DNA of 64,000 nucleotides, taken from Chryseosolibacter sp964532595 (GTDB lineage Bacteria > Bacteroidota > Bacteroidia > Cytophagales > Cyclobacteriaceae). The notes beneath the pieces were generated by a model, which saw nothing but the letters and a program-made list of their open reading frames with translations, made no database searches and was not told the DNA's origin. The stretch is taken from assembly GCA_964532595.1 (NCBI GenBank), contig CAZHIQ010000015.1:9488-73487 (forward strand), read 5' to 3'. A program made the position numbers and the translations under genes. This document shows, in pieces, positions 9,390 to 18,194 of the stretch; position 1 is the first letter of the stretch; every line of letters starts with the position of its first letter.

Positions 9390-10418
9390 GTGAATAAACA
9401 GCGGCTATACTGGACCCTGCAGTTTGGCGGATGGCTTCTCTACGCTGTCATCCAAATCGTTACGAGCATTATTGTTCTTGGGGTGGTCGATTCCGACCGG
9501 GTAATTTTCCTCTTGTCCGAGGCCTTGCTGTGCCTTATGGCTACCCATTTCGCCCGTTTGATACTCAAACCCAGCGCCTGGATCAGCATCGGATTATCGA
9601 AACTGATTTTCAGGGTGGTGGCTATGGCGCTGATGCTTGGGGTACTCCTCTATTTCTTGCGGATGCCGTTGAGTTTTATACTGGGAATTTATGACAAAGA
9701 TGTAGTGTTTGACCCCGGCCGTATAAGCGGACTGTCGTTCGTGTACGCCACCCTTTTTTTTATTTGGTACGTCCTATACTTTACGTACCATTATTTCGAC
9801 CGCTATAACAAGAGCCTGAAATACGAGGCATCTATGGTTCAGATAGAACTTAATAACCTGAAGTCGCAGCTCAATCCGCATTTTATTTTTAATGCGCTGA
9901 ACAGCATACGGGCTCTTGTTGACGAAAACCCGATAAAGTCGAAGGAGGCGATTAATCAGCTTTCAAACATTCTTCGGAACTCGTTGGCGACGGACAAAAA
10001 GGGCTTAACGCCTTTCCAGGATGAGCTCAAAATTGTTCGCGATTATCTCGGCCTGGAGCACATTCGGTTTGAGGAGCGACTTCGCGCCGAATTTAATATC
10101 GATCCGGAATCACATCGTTTTCATGTGCCACCGCTCATGATACAAACACTTGTAGAGAACGGAATTAAACATGGAATTTCCCGGCTCACGGAGGGGGGTG
10201 TGATCTCCGTAACAACTTCCGTGGAAGCCGATCGGCTTCGTATTCAAATTCGGAACAGCGGACGTTTGCTAAACGGGGAACGCCGCAAGTCGTCGGGCCT
10301 CGGAATCGCGAATACCATACAACGCCTGAGGCTGCTTTATGGCGATGAGGCCTCGTTTCGCATTGTAAACGAAAACGATAACTTTGTCTTGACAGAAATT
10401 GTAATACCTGAAAAATAG
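9390..10418 (+). CDS. LytS/YehU-type sensor histidine kinase
   Basis: Integral membrane sensor kinase with about four transmembrane segments in the first 135 residues, then a His_kinase domain. The phospho-acceptor is His164 in LNPHFIFNALNSIR, followed by an HATPase core with the N-box VENGIKHGISR and a glycine box SSGLGIANTIQRL. It starts at GTG (9390). Its cognate response regulator begins 4 bp after its stop. There is no recognisable extracellular ligand domain, so the signal is probably sensed within the membrane. Confidence 0.93.
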   Translation: MNKQRLYWTLQFGGWLLYAVIQIVTSIIVLGVVDSDRVIFLLSEALLCLMATHFARLILKPSAWISIGLSKLIFRVVAMALMLGVLLYFLRMPLSFILGIYDKDVVFDPGRISGLSFVYATLFFIWYVLYFTYHYFDRYNKSLKYEASMVQIELNNLKSQLNPHFIFNALNSIRALVDENPIKSKEAINQLSNILRNSLATDKKGLTPFQDELKIVRDYLGLEHIRFEERLRAEFNIDPESHRFHVPPLMIQTLVENGIKHGISRLTEGGVISVTTSVEADRLRIQIRNSGRLLNGERRKSSGLGIANTIQRLRLLYGDEASFRIVNENDNFVLTEIVIPEK

Positions 10419-10422
10419 AAAT

Positions 10423-11148
10423 ATGAGAGCACTTATAGTGGACGATGAGCGGCTGGCGCGCAAGGAGCTAATGAAGTTGCTGGAGGAGCATCCTTCTATC
10501 GAAGTAGTGGGTGAGGCGGTCAATGCCGACGAAGCATTTCAGATGATCAACAGTCTCAATCCCGACTTGCTGTTCCTCGATATTCAGATGCCGGGGAAGA
10601 CTGGCTTCCAGCTTCTTGAAATGCTTGACTCAGTCCCGCTGGTCGTCTTCACCACAGCCTATGACGAATTTGCTTTGAAAGCTTTTGAAGTAAATGCTCT
10701 CGACTATTTGCTTAAGCCTATACAGGCGGAGCGCCTCGCCGAAACAGTTTCGAAGCTCTCGGAAAAACAGAAGGCACGTACGGTGGTTGATCGGGGTGGC
10801 GCTGAGAAGAAACTCGGCTTAAACGATCAGGTATTCGTTAAAGACGGCGATCGTTGTTGGTTTGTCAGCTTGAGCAATGTTCGACTGTTCGAGTCGGATG
10901 GAAACTACATCAAGGTGTATTTCGACAACAACCGGCCCATGATTCACAAATCGCTGAATGCGCTCGACGAGAAGTTGGATGAACGCGCGTTCTTCAGGGC
11001 TAGTCGCAAGCACATCATCAACCTCAGCTGGGTGGAAGGAATCGAATCCTGGTTCAACGGAGGCCTTATGGTGCGTTTGCGCGGAGGCGATAAGGTGGAG
11101 GTGAGCCGCCGTCAGGCTGCGAAGTTCAAGGAGATGATGAGTCTCTGA
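10423..11148 (+). CDS. LytTR-family response regulator
   Basis: Two-domain transcription regulator paired with the upstream kinase. The receiver domain (residues 1-115) has the acidic pocket DDE at 7-9, phospho-acceptor Asp53 in FLDIQMPG and the conserved Lys in LLKPIQ. The C-terminal LytTR DNA-binding domain (about 135-235) has KDGDRCWFV, ESDGNYIKVY and the FFRASRKHIINL motif. Its stop lies 2 bp from the stop of the convergent AraC gene, with no room for an intrinsic terminator between them. Confidence 0.94.
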   Translation: MRALIVDDERLARKELMKLLEEHPSIEVVGEAVNADEAFQMINSLNPDLLFLDIQMPGKTGFQLLEMLDSVPLVVFTTAYDEFALKAFEVNALDYLLKPIQAERLAETVSKLSEKQKARTVVDRGGAEKKLGLNDQVFVKDGDRCWFVSLSNVRLFESDGNYIKVYFDNNRPMIHKSLNALDEKLDERAFFRASRKHIINLSWVEGIESWFNGGLMVRLRGGDKVEVSRRQAAKFKEMMSL

Positions 11149-11150
11149 TC

Positions 11151-12119
11151 TTACGCTTTTAGCTTACTCGGCAAGACGCCAAAGTACTTCTTGAATGCTG
11201 TTGTAAAATGCTGGGGGTTCTTGTATCCCGCTAAAGCGGAGACCTCATTAATAGATTTATTGCCGTCCAACAGCATTTGCCGGGCCTGCTGCATTTTCAG
11301 TTTGCTGACGTATCCGTAAATCGTTTCCTGGAAAGTGTCTTTGAACCCTTTCTTCAGAGCGAATTCATTGAGTCCTACCATCCGCGCCAGCGTCTTGATG
11401 GTCGGGGCATGATCTAAGTTGCGTTCGAGAATGGCGCGTGCCTCATACAACGCCTCGCGCTGCCGCGATTTGGCGTCAACCGGATTCAGGCGAAGCTCCG
11501 CCTGCTCGGCCTGAAGCATGAGTAACTCAAGCGTCTTCGCTTCAAGAAACAGCCGCTTCAAAATACCGGTGCGCTGGTTTTGCCGAACCGAGTGAATAAT
11601 CCATTTCATCGGCATGGTCATCGACATAAACTTTTCCTGAAGCCAGGCTGCGTCGCCCGCTGCGATTCGTTTGATAAAGCGCTGCTGCGTCTCCGAATAG
11701 CCCGAGAGCAAGTTGGTGTAATAATCGACCGGAAGGTCAATCATAAGGGTCTGAACCACGCCATCCGCCGGATGAAGTTCGATTCGCGTATTATAGACCG
11801 GTGTAAAGCAGATATTATGTTGCCCTCCCTCCAGGGAAAGGACGTGGCCGAGATGCGCGTATTCGAGCGTTCCTGATAAGTGGAAGATCATGGTCACCGA
11901 TTTTCCGGCGCCCTGGCAGGTACAGGAAAAAGGGGTTTCCCCATTAAACATTACGTGTGACCAAACGATCCCTCCAAAGCTGCCACACTGACATTTTAGT
12001 TTGCCGGCCGGAGTTTCGGCCACAAGACTTTTCCGGATACCCCCCTCATTAATATAGAGTGTGCCCGGTAGGTCTTCTTCCAATATCCAATCCTTGAATC
12101 CCTTCGAACCTGATTTCAT
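11151..12119 (-). CDS. AraC-family transcriptional regulator, PchR-like
   Basis: A 322-aa regulator with an N-terminal ligand-sensing region and a C-terminal pair of helix-turn-helix motifs (about residues 225-320; LARMVGLNEFALKKGFKD and AGYKNPQHFTTAFKKYFG). The first HTH and its flanking sequence resemble PchR-type regulators, which respond to ferric siderophores in other bacteria; that is my recollection of the family, not a search result. It is divergent from the SusC/SusD/PepSY genes and is the obvious candidate to control them from the 101-bp region between. Confidence 0.85.
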   Translation of the reverse strand: MKSGSKGFKDWILEEDLPGTLYINEGGIRKSLVAETPAGKLKCQCGSFGGIVWSHVMFNGETPFSCTCQGAGKSVTMIFHLSGTLEYAHLGHVLSLEGGQHNICFTPVYNTRIELHPADGVVQTLMIDLPVDYYTNLLSGYSETQQRFIKRIAAGDAAWLQEKFMSMTMPMKWIIHSVRQNQRTGILKRLFLEAKTLELLMLQAEQAELRLNPVDAKSRQREALYEARAILERNLDHAPTIKTLARMVGLNEFALKKGFKDTFQETIYGYVSKLKMQQARQMLLDGNKSINEVSALAGYKNPQHFTTAFKKYFGVLPSKLKA

Positions 12120-12220
12120 TACTCCCGGTTGCGTTATGTGATTTTCCCTTTTGCGTTACCTTTTTTATTGCATTCGGGCGTAATCTTGCATGCAATTTAA
12201 AATTAATCTAAATAAACTCA
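12120..12220. promoter_or_regulatory. Divergent intergenic region between AraC gene and susC-like gene
   Basis: This 101-bp gap must hold the promoters of both genes. A partial match to the Bacteroidetes -7 box, TAATCTTG, lies at 12181-12188 on the plus strand, with TTT 14 bp upstream but no good TTTG at the canonical distance. No convincing operator symmetry is visible. Confidence 0.35.
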
Positions 12221-15200
12221 ATGGGAAGGGTCTTTATCTCGCTGTCGATTTTTTTGGTAACCATCTCATTTTCCGGTTCTTACGCGCAGACATCCGTTGT
12301 TCAGGGTGTTGTGACGGATGCTTCAGGGAACCCACTGCCGGGCGCAGGTCTGGTGATAAAGGGTACGACTACGGGCGGGATGACGGATCAGGATGGGAAG
12401 TTTCGCATACAGGCCGAACCGGGCCAGACGCTTGTTGTTTCTTTTTTGGGTTTCCTCTCCAGGGAAGAGCTCATTACAGGGAGCGCGGAAGAGCTTCGGA
12501 TCGTATTGGAGCAGGACTCCCGGTATCTGGATGAGGTCGTCATTACCGGTGCCCTCGGAATTGAGCGGGCGGCGCGTGAGGTAGGCGGTGGAAGCCAGGT
12601 GTTGAGCAGCGCGGTCCTCAATCAAGGTAAGACGGTGAACCCGATTTTCGGGATGACGAGCAAAGTTGCCGGTTTGAGGATTAACATGTACGACAGTAAA
12701 GTTGACCCTCAGGTTCGCATTCTGATGCGTGGCAACAGGTCGCTAAGTCGGTCGTCGGGAATTGACGGTCGCGGCGCAAACGAACCGATTTACGTTGTTG
12801 ATGGTGTTCCGGTGCCTTCCATTTCCCGTTTGAACCCCAACGACATTGAGAGCATCACCGTGCTGAAGGGAGCTAATGCTGCGGCGCTTTATGGCTCGGA
12901 GGGCGTTAACGGTGCGATCATGATTACTACGCGGCGCGGTCAGGGTCATGGCGAGGTGACTTTCTCTAATACGACTACTTTCTCCAATGTATTTCTTCTG
13001 CCGCCGGCGCAGCGCAAGTTTGGGCAGGGGAACAACGGAGTTTACGATCCTGAGCAGTACGAATCATGGGGCCCGGCTTTTGACGGGTCAATTCGAGACT
13101 TTGGTCCTGTTCTGCCTGACGGCTCCCAACCGCAGCTGACATATGCGGCACCCGATCGTGATAATCGCCTGGATCTGTTCACTACCGGGGTAAATGTTCA
13201 AAACGATCTCTCCTTCTCCGGCGGTGATGAGCGCAGCACCTATTTCCTGTCATTGCAGGACGTGCGCATCAGCGGTATCATTCCAGAAGATAAGAGTCGC
13301 CGCACCGGATTTCGCTTCAACGGCTCGCGCCAGATCGGGAAGCTCAGGACGGCGTACAATATCAACTACGTTAACTTCCACAAAGACTTCACTCCCGATG
13401 GACCGTGGATTGGTGCCTACCGCTATCCGGCAAATTTTGACTTTGGTATGGTGAAAGATTGGGAAGATCCGCTGTCACCCGGCAACCCTTTAAACTACTT
13501 TACAAGTCAGGGAAGCTGGTTGCGAAACCCTTACTTTCTCATCGATAGTTACCGAAACACCTCGACTGAACAAATCATTAACGGAAAGATTGAGCTGGAG
13601 TATCCTATCGCGTCCTGGATAAAGGTGCTCTACCGCGCCGGTCTCTACAGTTCGGGGGAGGAGATCCGCAACACCGTTCGCAAATTCGAGGGCCCGGGTA
13701 CGAGAAACACCAACGGAAGTGTGACCGACGGAACGGTGAATTACAGAAGGTTGAACAGTGATGTGATGTTGATGTTGAACCGCGATCTCGGCCGCGTATC
13801 TACGAGGCTATTGGTCGGACAGAATGTTCGGGCAGATGATCGAAAGGAAACCAATATTGGAGCTTCGAACCTCCTTTACCCCGATCTCTTCAATCCGGCG
13901 AGCCGCATTGGTGAGCTAAACGGTGGTGTGGAACTCACCAAGTATCGCTCAGCGGCTGTCTATGGTGAGTTTGTCGCGGGTTATGACGACTATCTCTTCC
14001 TCACGGTTACAGGCCGCAACGATTGGGTTTCTGTGTTAAGTCCGAAAAACCGTTCTTACTTCTATCCGGGCGTCAGTGCCTCCTTTGTTTTCAACGAAGC
14101 CATTTCCGCCCTTCAGGACAGCCGATGGTTGTCGTTCGGAAAAGTTTTCGCGTCGTGGAACAAGACGGGTAACGTGACGCTGACACCCTACCAGTTAAGC
14201 AACAGTTACTCGCAAATTAATGGATTCCCGTTTGGCAACCTCAGCGGATTCGTTCCGGGCACTACCTATCCCAACCCCGATATCAAGCCGGAGTTTGTTA
14301 CCTCGTACGAAGCAGGGTTTCAGTTAAGTCTCTTCAATAACAGACTCCACGCAGAGGGTAGTTATGTGTTCTCGGATTCGCGCGGACAGATCTTCAATGC
14401 GACCAGCTCACGAGCTACGGGCTACAGCAACGCTCGCGTTAATGCGGGACGTTTGACGAATAACATCGTGGAAGTAATGCTGAATGGCGATGTATTACTT
14501 GGGTCGGATTGGAAGTGGAATGTAGGAGCCAGCTTCTCTTACACACACAATGTGGTGAAGGAACTGTACGAAGGGTTGTCAAACATCAATAATTTCCGCC
14601 AGTCGTACGCGGTGCTTAATGAACCTTATCCCTCGCTGCTGGTAAGCGATTACAAGCGCGATCCGCAGGGAAGAGTAGTGGTGGATGCCACCACCGGCGA
14701 TCCGATCATTGCGGCCGATAATACGCTTCTCGGGACGCTTGTTCCTCCTTATCAGATGGGATTGAGTACGCTTGTTCAGTATCGCGGTCTTAGCCTCAGC
14801 GCCCAGTTTGACTGGCGTATGGGGGGATGGTTGTATTCCGAAATTGTCCCCGCCATGTACGCTGCCGGTACGCACCCTGAGACAGCGAAGTATAACAGGG
14901 AGCCGTTCGTATGGCCCAACTCGGTTATCGAAGTCGAGCCGGGTGTGTATGTGCCGAACGACGCGCTTACAACTTCAAGTGGCGGGCGTGCTTTCTGGAG
15001 CAAGCAGGGGGAAGTTCAAATCAATACCGCGGCGAAATCTGATTTCTTTAAGCTGCGCGAACTCAATATTACCTATACACTGCCCACACATCTGCTCGGG
15101 TGGCAAAGTGTCGTGCGGTCGGCTTCAGTGGGACTCGTGGGAACGAACCTCCTTATCATCCGCCACAAAGACAACACCATGGGCGACCCCGAGTATCTCT

Positions 15201-15283
15201 ATAATAATACCGACGGATACCTGAGTTTCCGCCAGGTGCCGCCCTATCGTACATACGGTTTCAGTGTAAACGTGAGCCTTTAA
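12221..15283 (+). CDS. SusC/RagA-family TonB-linked outer membrane transporter
   Basis: TonB-dependent outer-membrane channel, 1020 aa. A signal peptide ends near SYAQ, followed by a carboxypeptidase-regulatory-like domain (about 25-105; GVVTDASGNPLPGAGLVIKG), the plug with the family motifs EPIYVVDGVPV and LKGANAAALYGSEGVNGAI, then a long beta-barrel ending in an aromatic-rich strand (TYGFSVNVSL). It pairs with the SusD-like lipoprotein that follows 13 bp downstream. There are no glycoside hydrolases beside it. The PepSY membrane gene downstream and the PchR-like regulator upstream favour a metal-chelate or siderophore substrate over a glycan. Confidence 0.95.
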   Translation: MGRVFISLSIFLVTISFSGSYAQTSVVQGVVTDASGNPLPGAGLVIKGTTTGGMTDQDGKFRIQAEPGQTLVVSFLGFLSREELITGSAEELRIVLEQDSRYLDEVVITGALGIERAAREVGGGSQVLSSAVLNQGKTVNPIFGMTSKVAGLRINMYDSKVDPQVRILMRGNRSLSRSSGIDGRGANEPIYVVDGVPVPSISRLNPNDIESITVLKGANAAALYGSEGVNGAIMITTRRGQGHGEVTFSNTTTFSNVFLLPPAQRKFGQGNNGVYDPEQYESWGPAFDGSIRDFGPVLPDGSQPQLTYAAPDRDNRLDLFTTGVNVQNDLSFSGGDERSTYFLSLQDVRISGIIPEDKSRRTGFRFNGSRQIGKLRTAYNINYVNFHKDFTPDGPWIGAYRYPANFDFGMVKDWEDPLSPGNPLNYFTSQGSWLRNPYFLIDSYRNTSTEQIINGKIELEYPIASWIKVLYRAGLYSSGEEIRNTVRKFEGPGTRNTNGSVTDGTVNYRRLNSDVMLMLNRDLGRVSTRLLVGQNVRADDRKETNIGASNLLYPDLFNPASRIGELNGGVELTKYRSAAVYGEFVAGYDDYLFLTVTGRNDWVSVLSPKNRSYFYPGVSASFVFNEAISALQDSRWLSFGKVFASWNKTGNVTLTPYQLSNSYSQINGFPFGNLSGFVPGTTYPNPDIKPEFVTSYEAGFQLSLFNNRLHAEGSYVFSDSRGQIFNATSSRATGYSNARVNAGRLTNNIVEVMLNGDVLLGSDWKWNVGASFSYTHNVVKELYEGLSNINNFRQSYAVLNEPYPSLLVSDYKRDPQGRVVVDATTGDPIIAADNTLLGTLVPPYQMGLSTLVQYRGLSLSAQFDWRMGGWLYSEIVPAMYAAGTHPETAKYNREPFVWPNSVIEVEPGVYVPNDALTTSSGGRAFWSKQGEVQINTAAKSDFFKLRELNITYTLPTHLLGWQSVVRSASVGLVGTNLLIIRHKDNTMGDPEYLYNNTDGYLSFRQVPPYRTYGFSVNVSL

Positions 15284-15296
15284 TTCAAGAGTAGTG

Positions 15297-16832
15297 ATGA
15301 GGATTATGAATATTTCCCGCAGTTTTTCAAAAATAGTTTTAGCGGCTACGCTCGCAACAGTAGCGTCGGCCTGCGATGATTTCCTCGATGTAAACGAAAA
15401 TCCAAACAGTCCTATTGAGACTACGCTTCCGCTGAGCGCGAAGCTTCCGGCGGCGATCGTTAGCACTGTTAACCAGGAGACCCTGCAGCTGAATCAGATC
15501 GGCGCTTTCTGGGGAGGATACTGGGGTACGACCAACGAAGGGATGGGACTCTTCGTTGATTTGAAGACCTATAACGGTCCGGCTATTCGCCACCAGCGCG
15601 ATGGAATTAAAGTATGGGAAGATGGCTATACCACCATGCTGTATTACCAACTGATCCTCGACGAAGCCGGGAAAGAAGGTAATAGCTTTTACGCCGGCAT
15701 CGCCCGGATAATGCTCGGCTGGCATTTTCTCCGCCTTGTTGATTTTTACAATGCTGTGCCTTTCGACGACGCGCTCAGGGGCAACCAAAATCCTACACCG
15801 CGATATGAGGACGGAGCCACGGTATATGAGAAGTCTATTGCATTAATAACCGAAGGCATTGCAAATATCAAAGAGGCAGCACCCGGAACAGCACCATCGC
15901 AGGATGATGTCTTGTTCAACGGTAATGCCGACCGGTGGATTCGTTTCGCCAACACTGTAAAACTCCGCGCGCTCCTTCGTCAAAGTGAAGTCGCCGCACA
16001 GAGCGGATATATCGCTGAGCAATTGGAGGTAATCGCCAACGAAGGCAGTGGTTTCCTCGGCGCCGGTGAAAGCGCACTCGTGCAGCCGGGCTATTTGAAC
16101 ACTGCAGGCAAACTCAACCCGTTCTGGGAAAACTATTATCGTACTGTGCAGTCGGTCGCTACGGCAAATTATCAGGATATTCGTCCAACCACCTACGTCA
16201 TTGAGCAATATGAACTGCGCGCTGACCCCCGGTTGGAGTTGCTGTATGTACCTGTTGCCAGCGAATACAAGGGTGTCCTTTTCGGGAATCCTGACACCGC
16301 TCCGGAGTATGCTCGTGCGGCCACCTCTGCATTTCGCGGGCCCGCCGAGAATGGCGGAAATCCTGCCGGCCTGTTCAAGGCATATAATCAGCCTTCCGTA
16401 CTGATGAGTTCTTTTGAGAGTTTGTTTCTTCAGGCCGAGGCAGCCCAGCGTGAGTGGATTGACGGTGAGGCAAAAGATTTTTATGAGCAGGCGATTCGCG
16501 AGTCGTTCTCCTATCTGGAGGTCGACCCCTCGATGTTCGATGATTACAACGCTCAGCCTACGGTAGACTTCACGTCCGCGGGCGATAAAATCGCGCGCAT
16601 TATTGAACAGAAGTGGCTTGCGCTGAACAGTATTTCCAGCATCGAGGCTTGGAATGACTATCGCCGCCTGGGCATCCCCGATGTGCCAAACTCGCTGGAT
16701 GCACCGACGGCATCGTCACGCCCGCTCCGCCTGATGTATCCCGAAACGGAGCGCATGACAAACAACGAGGAAGCCTCTCGTATGGGCTCCGACGATATGC
16801 TTAAAGATCGCGTTTGGTGGGACGCAAATTGA
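15297..16832 (+). CDS. SusD/RagB-family lipoprotein (SusD_2-like)
   Basis: Surface substrate-binding lipoprotein that acts as a lid on the SusC-like channel. I start it at the ATG at 15297. The signal peptide ends in a lipobox (VASAC) followed by DDFLDVNENPNSP, the usual opening of this family. TPR-like helices follow, and the C-terminus contains EKWLAL-like IIEQKWLALN and the RMTNNEE region typical of the second SusD subfamily. The length is 511 aa. Substrate is discussed under the neighbouring SusC-like entry; the sequence itself does not identify it. Confidence 0.92.
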   Translation: MRIMNISRSFSKIVLAATLATVASACDDFLDVNENPNSPIETTLPLSAKLPAAIVSTVNQETLQLNQIGAFWGGYWGTTNEGMGLFVDLKTYNGPAIRHQRDGIKVWEDGYTTMLYYQLILDEAGKEGNSFYAGIARIMLGWHFLRLVDFYNAVPFDDALRGNQNPTPRYEDGATVYEKSIALITEGIANIKEAAPGTAPSQDDVLFNGNADRWIRFANTVKLRALLRQSEVAAQSGYIAEQLEVIANEGSGFLGAGESALVQPGYLNTAGKLNPFWENYYRTVQSVATANYQDIRPTTYVIEQYELRADPRLELLYVPVASEYKGVLFGNPDTAPEYARAATSAFRGPAENGGNPAGLFKAYNQPSVLMSSFESLFLQAEAAQREWIDGEAKDFYEQAIRESFSYLEVDPSMFDDYNAQPTVDFTSAGDKIARIIEQKWLALNSISSIEAWNDYRRLGIPDVPNSLDAPTASSRPLRLMYPETERMTNNEEASRMGSDDMLKDRVWWDAN

Positions 16833-16880
16833 ACGTAGATTAGCCACCTTTCACAGGTTTGGCTATTGCAACACTGAAAT

Positions 16881-18128
16881 ATGGGTTCTGAAAAAAGAGA
16901 TAAGGCGACGTGGCCCCGGGTTAGAAAGTTCTTCAACGACATTCATCTGTGGTTGGGACTGGCCAGCGGTCTTATTGTTATCGTCGTGTGTTTTACCGGG
17001 ACGGTGTACGTCTTCAATACTGAGATTCGCGAAATGTCGGCGTCACACCTTTACCGTGTGGAGGCCGAGGCTGGTGCCGTTGCTTTAGCTCCGGACACTA
17101 TCGTCGCCAGGGTTGAAAGTGCCTTAGGGGGTAAGGTGAGGATGGTCCGGATTCCCCGTGACGGAAGCCGGACATGGCAGGTAGCGGTCCAGAAAGAAGG
17201 CGAGAAGCCGGCGCCGGGTCGTCGCGGTCCGGGTACCATGTACGCGGTGAACCCGTATACCGGGGAGGTGATTGGAAACATCAGCGAGTACAAGAATGGG
17301 GTAACGGAGTTTATGCGAGACATGTTTAGTCTCCATCGCTGGCTGTTACTCGACCGGATCGAAGAACCTATCTTTGGCGAACTGCCGAACCGTACGCTGG
17401 GAAGCTATATTACCGGAACAGCAACTATATTTTTTACGATTGGAGTGCTCACGGGGTTGATCATTTGGTTTCCCAAGAAGCTGAAGAACTGGAAGCAGGG
17501 GTTGAAGATCAAATGGGATTCGAACTGGAAAAGACTCAACCATGACCTCCATAATACGCTCGCATTTTACTCGCTGATCTTTTTGTTTCTGATGGGAGTA
17601 ACCGGTCCTCAATGGTCGTTCCCCTGGTATCGCGAAGGTCTGCAGAAGACCTTGGGCACCTGGCGTGCTCCCGATGCCCCGCGTGAGAAGCCTCCGCGTT
17701 CGGCCTTTCCTCCCGAAGGAGCACAGGCTGGCAACATTGCCTTTTACCTCGAGGCGGCTGACGAGGCATTGCCCTATGAAGGAGACTATGCGATAACCTT
17801 GCCGCCAGACAGTACGGCAGCCGTTAGTGTTACAAAGAACCGTACAGGCTTTCTTGCCCCGGCGGCAGGAGACCGATTGACACTGGATCAATACAGCGGG
17901 GCTGTGATTGAGAAGGATGTATTTCGCGATAAACCTCTTAACGAGCGGATCGCCGGGTCGATCAAGGCATTACATCTGGGCGATGTATACGGAATGTTTA
18001 CCAAGATTCTGTATTTCTTTGCATGCCTTGTGGCGACCACCCTGCCGATAACCGGTACCCTGATTTGGGTTAACAAGTTAAAGAAGAAGAAAAAGAAAGC
18101 TCGTAAAGAAGCTGTTCAAGTGGCATAG
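16881..18128 (+). CDS. PepSY-associated transmembrane protein
   Basis: A 415-aa inner-membrane protein with four membrane helices (about 21-43, 175-197, 230-249 and 372-397), two PepSY-like periplasmic segments, and a short Lys-rich cytoplasmic tail (KLKKKKKKARKE). A conserved His near the first helix (FNDIHLWLGL) and HRWLLL before the second are typical of PepSY_TM proteins, which are often encoded with TonB-dependent siderophore receptors and are suspected ferric reductases. It follows the SusD-like gene by 48 bp and is closed by a strong bidirectional terminator. Confidence 0.88.
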   Translation: MGSEKRDKATWPRVRKFFNDIHLWLGLASGLIVIVVCFTGTVYVFNTEIREMSASHLYRVEAEAGAVALAPDTIVARVESALGGKVRMVRIPRDGSRTWQVAVQKEGEKPAPGRRGPGTMYAVNPYTGEVIGNISEYKNGVTEFMRDMFSLHRWLLLDRIEEPIFGELPNRTLGSYITGTATIFFTIGVLTGLIIWFPKKLKNWKQGLKIKWDSNWKRLNHDLHNTLAFYSLIFLFLMGVTGPQWSFPWYREGLQKTLGTWRAPDAPREKPPRSAFPPEGAQAGNIAFYLEAADEALPYEGDYAITLPPDSTAAVSVTKNRTGFLAPAAGDRLTLDQYSGAVIEKDVFRDKPLNERIAGSIKALHLGDVYGMFTKILYFFACLVATTLPITGTLIWVNKLKKKKKKARKEAVQVA

Positions 18129-18150
18129 CCCCGATGCCAGGGAATAAAAA

Positions 18151-18174
18151 AAGAGCCGGTTGCTGCCGGCTCTT
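18151..18174. terminator. Bidirectional intrinsic terminator
   Basis: Perfect 9-bp stem AAGAGCCGG / CCGGCTCTT with a 6-nt loop, flanked by an A-run upstream and TTTTCGTTTTTATT downstream. It separates the convergent PepSY and clpC genes and can serve both. Confidence 0.85.
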
Positions 18175-18194
18175 TTCGTTTTTATTCTGCAGTG

